A stretch of DNA of 64,000 nucleotides from positions 1 to 64,000 of the forward strand of contig WIXG01000394.1 of assembly GCA_009869945.1 (NCBI GenBank), given 5' to 3'. Below the pieces are notes generated by a model. That model ran no database searches and was not told the origin of the DNA. It was given only the letters and a program-made list of their open reading frames with translations. Both the position numbers and the translations under genes were made by a program. Below, in pieces: positions 38,101 through 45,753 of this stretch (within the stretch, counting starts at the first letter, position 1; the number at the start of each line of letters is the position of its first letter). Origin of the DNA: Mesaphorura yosii. Taxonomy: Eukaryota > Arthropoda > Collembola > Poduromorpha > Tullbergiidae.

Positions 38101-41100
38101 AGTAAATCTTTGCCGTTCTTCACGAGGCATGCCGACTCTCTGATCCCATTCGCGAAACCCAACACAATCGCGAAAGCGTTCTTATACATTGACGAAAGCG
38201 AGGAAGCCTCATCCGCGAAAGAAGCAGCAGCAAATGAATCGACTTGCAAGACACTTGACCGCAAATTGAGATTCTCGTTATCACCTTCGTGGACGCACCA
38301 TCACCGAAATGCTTTTGGACACTCCATCGATCTGCTCAAGGCTGAACTCCATTCAACCAACGCATCCACCGTCTTTGTACCAGCCGTAGAGGAGACGCTG
38401 TGCGATGAGCCAGAGATTCTCGTGACTCACCCATGGATCGGAATTATTCATTCCGTACCCTCACACCCGGAATATTTCTATACACCAGACCTGAACCGAC
38501 TCTGTTCGCCAGAATTTCGTGCGGCCATGTTCAGGTGCAAGGGACTCTTCACACTGACAACTCACCAAGCAGACTTCTTACGGAAAAATCTTAAGAACGC
38601 GCTTGGCTACTCAATACCGGTGCAAAGCCTAACTTACCCCATGATCGCTGGCAACCTCCAAGTACAGTCTTCTTCGGTGGTTCAGAATTGGGCTTCTGGG
38701 TCCAAGATCAACCTTCTGCTGATTGGGAGCTTTGCTCGTGATTTTGACCTGTTTTACAACTGTCAAGTCCCAATCAATCTGGTCAAGACTGTGCTGGTGG
38801 GAGACGAAGTCATTCAAAAAGAGGTGGACCTGCGCGAAGTGCAAAATCTAGAGCAGGGAGTTCAGCTTTTGCCACGTCTGAATGAAGATGACTACGAAAA
38901 CATTTTGCAAAAGTCGATTATCTTCCTGCCTTTGAAATACGATGGAGCAGCAAATACAATCATTCTCGAGTGCATCGCAAGAAATATTCCGATTGTGGTT
39001 CCTTCTTTAGAGTCGTGCACGGAGTACATTGGCCAAGATTATCCACTGATTTATTCACACGCTGGTGGCGGCATTGGTGACTTGGACTTTACACAGCTGA
39101 TCACACTGGAGCGAGTGCAGGCAGCCGTGGATTACCTTCAAGCAATGGACAAGTCGAAGTTCGAGCCATCGCACTTCATCCAGACCGTCAAGTCAAGTGC
39201 AGTCTTGCTTGCCATGACGCCAGATGTGATTGAGTCGAGACCACAGTCAGAGGTCAGTCTTGGCACGAGGTTTGACGTGACAATTTCCATCTGCTCGTAC
39301 AAGCGAACGCACCATCTTCCAAAAATTCTGGACGCACTGTGGAATCAGCAGGACTTCTCTGGTACTGTTCAAATAATTGTATGGAACAACAACAAAGAAC
39401 GAAGCGAAATCGTGCACCATGAATGCCGAAAGTACCAACGCAGTTCAACAAGGATCAAATCGCTGGAAATCATTGATTCGACTACAAATTACTACTGCAC
39501 AATCCGTCTGGCGTTGGCCCAAATCATGAAAGGCTCCGTGCTTCTCATCTGCGACGACGACATAGTTCCCTCGAGCAACTTTATCAGTTTCTTCATGACC
39601 GCACACGCCAAGTACCCGTCAAACGTCCTCTGCACTCGCGGCCATGTTTTTCATCCGCATGAGCTCGACATGACGAATCCGACCAACGTTTGGGGAGGCT
39701 ATGAACACTTGCGATTCAAGACAGACGACGCTCCTGAACAGTTTATCCATTTTTTTCATGCAGACACCTGCTTAATTCCGAAGACTGCATTGCTGGAGGC
39801 GTGCAGCGTCGAACTTCCGGACCCAACTTTTGCTCTGGTTGACGACTACTGGTTGAGCTTTATTCTGAATTCCAAGTTCGGACGTCAGCTCAGGAAACTA
39901 ACGACCAAAGGACTCAAGCAATTACCATTCACCCGGACAGAGGACGGCGACACAGTTGGCTTGGCGCTTCACACCAGACCGGAAGTGAAAGACGCAAAGT
40001 TGAGACTTTACATTCACCATAAAGTACATGGCTGGCCAAATGAAGAGGAAGAAAACATCGAGTACTTGAATGACGCAGTATTTGTGGAGAGCAAGAAGTC
40101 ATTCTGGAAAATGCAGGCTAGCTCGCAATCTTTTATCGGCTACAACGTCTCAAGTCGATTATCCCGTGCAGACATTGAGAGACTGGTGGAACTTGAAGTC
40201 AAGGTGGTTCGAATCGGCGCCGTGGGAATGGGCGGAGGAAACCGGGTGCCTGGACTCCCGCATGAATTCGACTTGCTCAACGATAACCCACACAAGCAAG
40301 CTGAAGAATTGGCGAAGACGGTCGCATTGCTGCAGCAAGCTGGTATCCATGTAGTAGTTACAACTTCGAAACTCCTGGCTTCGCCAATGAACTGGGCTGC
40401 CATTGCGAAAAGGTTGAGAAAATACAGCAACGTGATTGGGTATGATTTGATCAACGAACCATTCTTGTCAGTTGAGGTCGGGATGCATCATTCGGAACTA
40501 GAGAATTTGCACCCAAATGGTAAGTGTCATGAGAGTTCATCATTATCCGTGTGCTCTTTTCTTACTCTTGACGTCTTGACCCTTCTTCTCAGGAATTCCT
40601 GCTGAGTTGACGACCTACATTGAATTGATGAAATCTGTTCGTGAACACGACCCAGCAACTCCAATCGTCATCGAACCATCCTTCTGGGGCCATCTTGACG
40701 CTCTGAGACTTCTAAATATTCAAGCCTTCCTGAAACACGACTCAAATCTGGTTGTCTCGTTTCACTTTTATGAACCGCGCCTCATGACCCAGCGCACGAA
40801 AAATGGAGGCCGCTTCAAGTTCCCAGGCTCCGTGCCAATCTTCGACAACGTGAAATACCCAGACACAATTCACTGGGATGCCGACCAGGTTAAAAACCAA
40901 TTATCCAGAGCGACTGAATGGGCAAAGAAGCAAGGTGTTCCAGTATTTCTTGGCGAGTTCGGCATCTGTCGAGACATTGACGGCAGTGAGCAGTACCTTG
41001 AGGCAATCATCACAGCGTGCCACGAACTTCGTCTGAGTGGATTCCTGTACTCATTCCGTGACAAGTACTGGGATGCAATGAACTACGAATTTGGGGCAAA

Positions 41101-41188
41101 TCCAACGAATTACTTCCTAGTCAAGGACGAGGACGAGAATGAGTTAATGAAAGTGGTGAAACAAGGGATAAATCGAAAAGATGAATGA
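35179..41188 (+). CDS. Six-domain fusion enzyme: sulfotransferase - DegT aminotransferase - methyltransferase-like - GT-B - GT-A - GH5 (1978 aa)
   Basis: Coding exons are 35179-40519 and 40593-41188, with a 73-bp phase-1 intron. Domains in order, residues approximate. Sulfotransferase (1-255): PAPS-binding loop LLLSNPRSGSTLLANYL and a downstream VLWRSSLLETFVS. DegT/DnrJ/EryC1/StrS aminotransferase (270-645): PLP Lys in YANKIVHAGDGG and the IEDVSECVG motif; these enzymes transaminate keto-sugar nucleotides. SAM-methyltransferase-like (690-1000): loop WEIGAWFGHATARL. GT-B-like glycosyltransferase (1030-1345): KYDGAANTIILECIARNIP. GT-A-like glycosyltransferase (1360-1615): SICSYKRTHHLPKIL and metal-binding CDDDIVP. 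GH5 glycoside hydrolase (1634-1978): acid/base Glu in DLINEPF, HFYEP, and nucleophile Glu in FLGEFG. All visible key residues are intact. There is no signal peptide, so it is probably cytosolic. It is divergent from the NRPS. Every domain is bacterial in type. AATAAA follows at 41246. Confidence 0.9.
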
Positions 41189-41238
41189 ACTATTCATACA
41201 TTTAAGTTTTAATTTCAGATTCTTTTGATTAATAAGTA

Positions 41239-41251
41239 TTTATTCAATAAA
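41239..41251. terminator. Overlapping polyadenylation signals on both strands
   Basis: TTTATT at 41239-41244 (AATAAA on the minus strand, for the MscL copy at 41510) and AATAAA at 41246-41251 on the plus strand (for the multi-enzyme gene) lie within 13 bases, so the two convergent transcripts end in the same place. Confidence 0.6.
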
Positions 41252-41509
41252 CAGAGTTCATGAAATTCTTAAATCTCATCGTAGTTTACAATCTCATTGT
41301 TCGTGAAAGCTGAATCTACAATTAAGGCTCGGCTGAAAGCAATGACGATAGCAATAGCAGTGTATCTTCTGTTGAAATATTTTGCGCTTTGGACGCGATT
41401 CGGAACCTTGCATTATGCATTAAGCAATGAAGACAGTGGAATTTGCGGCGTTGCGGTGCTAATCAACATTCATGCTCCGTGGTCGAGCTCATTACTTGAG
41501 TGAGCTGCT

Positions 41510-41956
41510 TCAGACATTTGTAGGATCCGTTTCAACAGGAGCGGCTTCGGTGAGCGCTGATAACGGTGAGATTGTTGACGTGCAGAATGCACACCGTTTT
41601 GCGCCCTTGTCAATCTTGCTGCAGCATTCTGGACACGAGATTTGTGAGGATTCCTCTTCTTTCTTGAATTTGTCCACGACAAAATTGGACGGCCAAACAA
41701 CGACATAATACAGCACAAACGCAGTGATCAGGAATGCGACGAGACTGTCAATCACAGCACCGTACAAAAATTGCGACGAGTTGATGGTGAAGAACAGCTG
41801 GGAAAATTTCGGTTGTGCCCCAAATATTCCGATCAGTGGCGTGATTAGCCCTGCTGTGAACGACTTGATCAAGTCGTTAAACGCGGCTCCAATCACGACG
41901 GCCACGGCGAGCTGAATGAGATTGCCCCGAAAAATGAAGTCACGAAATCCTCCCAT
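41510..41956 (-). CDS. mscL: Large-conductance mechanosensitive channel MscL, copy 1 (148 aa)
   Basis: The start is the ATG at 41956 (MGGFRDFIFRG). The sequence follows bacterial MscL throughout. An amphipathic N-terminal helix FRDFIFRGN leads into the pore-lining TM1 with LAVAVVIGAAFNDLIKSF. A short periplasmic-type loop containing FTINSSQF comes next, and TM2 is YGAVIDSLVAFLITAFVLYYVVV. The cytoplasmic tail carries CPECC...RCAFC, two Cys pairs that can form a zinc ribbon as in some actinobacterial-type MscL proteins. MscL is a homopentameric emergency valve opened by membrane tension during osmotic shock. It is normally absent from animals, so horizontal acquisition is likely. Which membrane it enters here is unknown; no targeting peptide is evident. 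It is single-exon and diverges from a second copy 1.07 kb away. Confidence 0.92.
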   Translation of the reverse strand: MGGFRDFIFRGNLIQLAVAVVIGAAFNDLIKSFTAGLITPLIGIFGAQPKFSQLFFTINSSQFLYGAVIDSLVAFLITAFVLYYVVVWPSNFVVDKFKKEEESSQISCPECCSKIDKGAKRCAFCTSTISPLSALTEAAPVETDPTNV

Positions 41957-43022
41957 AATTGTAAATATTGAATGCGATGAGTTCAAAAGTGAGGAATAAG
42001 GTGAGATAAAGATAGTCAATGAAGGACTGGAAAGTGAGAGTACAATGTAACAGGAAACTTCATTATTGATTTAGATTCCCGGAAGAAATGCACGTATTTG
42101 CAGGTTGCGCACATGTTGCTACTTTGTGTCTCTGGGTGGAAGTCAAGAAAATCAATAAATCGGTGTTGGAATTCTTGCGTGCCAAGACCGAGTACATCAA
42201 CTGGCCATAAAAGGTAGAATGAACTTTTGCAGAGTGAAAGCCCGTGAGCACGCCATGTCTTATGCTCTTAGCTTGAACCTTTGTTGCGTGGTCTTAGAAA
42301 AAGAGGCGAACGTTTTCTCCTTTTTCCATCCGAAGTTACGCTCAAACGAGTAATGGAAGTGAATGGAGTACAGCAAATTGAAATGTCCATGAAACACCTA
42401 AATTGTTGCATTTACTTTCCAGAGCGGTCAATTAACCTTCGATCAACTGTTTTGGTTTGTACCTTTAAATAGCTAATAGCGAATCAATTGAGTCGGTCTT
42501 TCAGCGCTCGCTGCGTTTCAATCTTCTTGAGGATGAAGTCATGAGTCATGACGTGAAATCTTCCGGCGAGTTTGACTGTTCGAGGAGGATTTAATCACAC
42601 TTGAGGCTGGATTGACTCACCATTAGTCATTGTCAGTTTAGAATAGCGTGGCGGAATCCACAAAGACATTAAAAAACCAATTGTGTACACAGATGCAAAG
42701 CAAATGCAAAGTACTACAGTGTTTGTGTTTAGTATGCAATTAGTAATTTGAGCCATTATTTGGCTCCATTCTCCTGCTCTTGACTCATTTTCGTATTATG
42801 CTATGCAAAATAGAAATAAAAATTCATTAACATGTACCTTTCGAATTAATTCACCTTATTTCCTGTTTTTGCTCGTTGCTCCATTCGCAACTTCATTTTG
42901 ACAATTCACGAATTCACCGCAGAGAATCGCAATGTCCAACTTGATTCAGAAAACTGAAGACTCAATACGTTAAGAGTGTACATCACGTTCGTTATTCTCG
43001 TCGTCATCAATCAATCTGCAAA
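41957..43022. promoter_or_regulatory. Intergenic region between the two divergent MscL genes
   Basis: About 1.07 kb between the two MscL start codons. No protein-like frame is convincing. It must hold both promoters; no clear TATA box in the expected position. Confidence 0.5.
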
Positions 43023-43472
43023 ATGGGTTTTCGCGAATTTTTGTTTCGTGGGAATCTGATCGATTTGGCTGTGGCAGTTGTGATCGGTACAGCCTTTGGA
43101 GATTTGGTAAAAGCGTTCACAACTGGTCTAATCACTCCCGTGCTCGGGATTTTCGGAAACGACCACCACCAGTTCTCGAAGCACAACTTCACCATAAACA
43201 GCAGTGAATTTGCGTACGGAGCCGTAATTGACAGCGCTTTATCGTTCTTCATCACCGCTCTTGTTCTGTACTACTTCGTTGTTGTCCCATCCACGTTTCT
43301 CTTGGAAAAATTTAAACGAGTCGAAGAAAATACAGTGCGGCCGTGTCCCGAATGTTGTAATTCAATTGACAAGCGGGCGCGACGCTGTGGATTCTGTACG
43401 TCTACTGTGGAACCACTTCCCGTTGACGAGTTGGTCGTAGCTAAAAGAAGGAAGTTCTGGCAACTTTGTTAA
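43023..43472 (+). CDS. mscL: Large-conductance mechanosensitive channel MscL, copy 2 (149 aa)
   Basis: A second intronless MscL, starting with MGFREFLFRGN at the ATG 43023. It keeps the same elements as copy 1: TM1 with LAVAVVIGTAFGDLVKAF, the loop motif FTINSSEF, TM2 with YGAVIDSALSFFITALVLYY, and the Cys-rich tail CPECCNSIDKRARRCGFC. It is clearly a paralog of copy 1 (well over half identical by eye), in opposite orientation, so an inverted duplication after acquisition is the simplest history. The last residues differ: this copy ends in a basic segment (AKRRKFWQLC), copy 1 in an acidic one. AATAAA follows at 43615-43620. Confidence 0.92.
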   Translation: MGFREFLFRGNLIDLAVAVVIGTAFGDLVKAFTTGLITPVLGIFGNDHHQFSKHNFTINSSEFAYGAVIDSALSFFITALVLYYFVVVPSTFLLEKFKRVEENTVRPCPECCNSIDKRARRCGFCTSTVEPLPVDELVVAKRRKFWQLC

Positions 43473-44003
43473 GATTAGATTTTTTTATATTTTTGTACGA
43501 AGATTAAATGTGTTAAAGCGTATTTATGATTATGAGTTGTTTAAATGAAAGCACGTTGAATGCCCTATTATGTCCTCATTTTGTTAAGTAGAAAAATTAA
43601 ATTATCATTGATATAATAAAAGAATAGACTCAATGAACTTTATCAGTTCACCGAGGTGGTTAGTTCTCGTGATGAAGGGGATAACAGCAGTAAAAAGGAC
43701 AAAGCAAAGCAACACGCGTCGGTCACGAGACTCGGGTTCAAAGTCAAGTGTTCTCAATTCACTCAGAACTCGAAAAATCTTAACACTTTCATAATACTGG
43801 ACGTTAGTGTTGAAGCTCCATTTCGTCGTCGTCGTCGAAGTGTTTGACTGGCCTTCACTTGATTGTCATTTAGTGTTTGGTGTACGGCATCTGGAGTAAT
43901 TATTCGGTTAGTACTAATGTCGGCCGTCGGTCGCATAAAACTTAAAACCCGTCAATTTGAATGGTATACATAATCTGTGTTCTTCTTGCTAGAAGTTATC
44001 ACC
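43473..44003. other. Intergenic region before LACTB2
   Basis: Contains the MscL copy 2 polyadenylation signal (43615-43620) and presumably the LACTB2 promoter. A weak tRNA B-box-like string near 43735 is not supported by a cloverleaf. Confidence 0.45.
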
Positions 44004-44873
44004 ATGAACGTTCTTCCAAGAGTCTCACAAATCTCAAATCTAGTCTGGAGAATCTTGGGATGCAACCCGGGACCAATGACCCTACAAGGTACAAACATAT
44101 ACCTCGTGGGAACTGGATTCAGGCGGATAATGATCGATGCTGGTCAAGCCAACTTTCCAGAATATATTCAGAATCTGTCAAATCTGCTGAAGGAACAGAA
44201 CGTCCAAATCCAAGACATAATTCTCACACACTGGCATCAAGATCACATGGGAGCCTTGCCTGAAATACAAGATGGTGTGCTAAACGACATGGTAAGCTTG
44301 CCAACTGTGCACAAATTCAAACAAGTCGGTCAAGCTGAGGTCGAAGTTCCAGGAACATTGCCATTTAAATTTCTACAAGATGGGCAAATTTTGAAGACGG
44401 AAGGTGCTACTTTGAAAATTCATTACACTCCTGGACACACGACGGATCATGCGGTCATTACTTTGGAGGAAGAGAATGCTTTATTCAGTGGTGACTGCAT
44501 TCTTGGTGAAGGCACCGCCGTGTTCGAAGATTTACATGATTACATGTTGTCTTTGGACAAGATTCTTGGCTTGAAGCCACGATCCATTTATCCCGGCCAT
44601 GGCCCAGTGGTAGAAGATCCAATTCCGAAGATTGAGTACTACATTCAACACCGGAACGCTCGAGAGCAGCAGGTGCTAGATTTCCTGACAAACAGTGGCA
44701 AAGAACTGAGCTCGATGGAAATAGTCAAAGGAGTCTACACGGATACGCCAGAACATTTGCACGGTGCTGCAGAAGTCAATGTAACGCATCACCTTCACAA
44801 GCTGCTCAAAGAAAAGAAAATTTTGCACAAAGAGGGAGGTTACTACACGCCAAATTCTCAATCACGTATGTAA
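44004..44873 (+). CDS. LACTB2: LACTB2 homolog, metallo-beta-lactamase-fold endoribonuclease (289 aa, single coding exon)
   Basis: The start is the ATG at 44004 (MNVLPRVSQISN). The protein matches LACTB2 along its whole length and almost exactly in size (human 288 aa). It has the N-terminal CNPGPMTLQGTNIYLVG, the metal-binding THWHQDHMGA, the second histidine in HYTPGHTTDH, the metal-bridging Asp in FSGDCILG, and the PGHGP motif. A C-terminal winged-helix-like region (VTHHLHKLLKEKKIL) ends it. In mammals LACTB2 is a mitochondrial single-strand RNA endonuclease. The coding region has no intron, unlike the vertebrate gene and unlike MAU2, GKAP1 and TACO1 here. AATAAA at 44956-44961 ends the transcript. 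Confidence 0.94.
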   Translation: MNVLPRVSQISNLVWRILGCNPGPMTLQGTNIYLVGTGFRRIMIDAGQANFPEYIQNLSNLLKEQNVQIQDIILTHWHQDHMGALPEIQDGVLNDMVSLPTVHKFKQVGQAEVEVPGTLPFKFLQDGQILKTEGATLKIHYTPGHTTDHAVITLEEENALFSGDCILGEGTAVFEDLHDYMLSLDKILGLKPRSIYPGHGPVVEDPIPKIEYYIQHRNAREQQVLDFLTNSGKELSSMEIVKGVYTDTPEHLHGAAEVNVTHHLHKLLKEKKILHKEGGYYTPNSQSRM

Positions 44874-45753
44874 AAATTCCAGTGTGAAAATCGCATCTGG
44901 ATTTTTGGATTTTGAGATTCTTGTATTTTTGTTCTGTATTCTGTTTCGCGGTATAAATAAAATGACATTTAACTTCGACTCAAATAATTCAACGGGTGTA
45001 CTTTTATTAATCATGACCTTAAAAAATTTCAAAGTTATCTGATCATCAATAGAAATTTCTTGCTCATGTCACGAGCACGCAAGAAACAGACTTGACCGAT
45101 AAATTAAAATGCATGGTATTATTAAGTAGTAGTAATCTGTAAATCACAAATAGAAATCTGCCTTACATAATAGTCTCACACTGTGTTTAAGTTGAGAGTA
45201 GTATAAAACGCAAATTAGCTACCATTAATCGGGAGTCTAAAAGTTCCTTAACCAAAAAATGCAACAAAATAAAACGATAAAATCTTTCGCTAGCTTATGG
45301 TTCTGTAATAACTTACTGTTGCAACAATTAGAGATTCATAAATATAGACCAAAGTACAATGCGGTCTAAAATTGTCTCTGGTTCTGTCCTTGCAAGTATT
45401 TTGTACACAGTAAATTCAGCATTTGTCTTTAAATTTTGGAGGTAAGAATATTAATTAAAGGATCTAATCGCAGGGACTTTAAACGAAATAAAATAATGAA
45501 ACGAATGATAATTTCTTTTATGACAAGTCATTCGCTTGGGTCTTCGATGGGTCAAATACAAAATCTCCAGTTTTGTAGGTGTCGGACACTTCCCTTGTGA
45601 TCAACATACTTTTCATACCGACAGACTATCGTAAAATACAAGTTAAACGAATTTAATAAATTATTAAAACGCAGAATTGCATTCGGGCTTCACTACAGCT
45701 ATCAAACCAGTAATGCTATAATAAATTTTCCACTTACAAGTAATTTCCTTCGT
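44874..45753. other. Convergent 3' regions of LACTB2 and MAU2
   Basis: AT-rich with no protein-like frame. It has AATAAA for LACTB2 at 44956-44961 (+). The nearest exact AATAAA I see for MAU2 on the minus strand is TTTATT at 45003-45008, which would give a 3'UTR of about 750 nt. Confidence 0.5.

Noticed and set aside
29892-41188. Bacterial contamination or a chimeric assembly
   Set aside because: Spliceosomal introns, TATA elements and AATAAA signals are present, the surrounding genes are animal genes, and no bacterial operon spacing is seen.
43645-43760. Possible tRNA or tRNA-derived SINE with a B-box-like GGTTCAAAGTC
   Set aside because: The A-box-like string is weak, the spacing is too long for a tRNA, and I cannot fold a cloverleaf or see a tail or target duplication.
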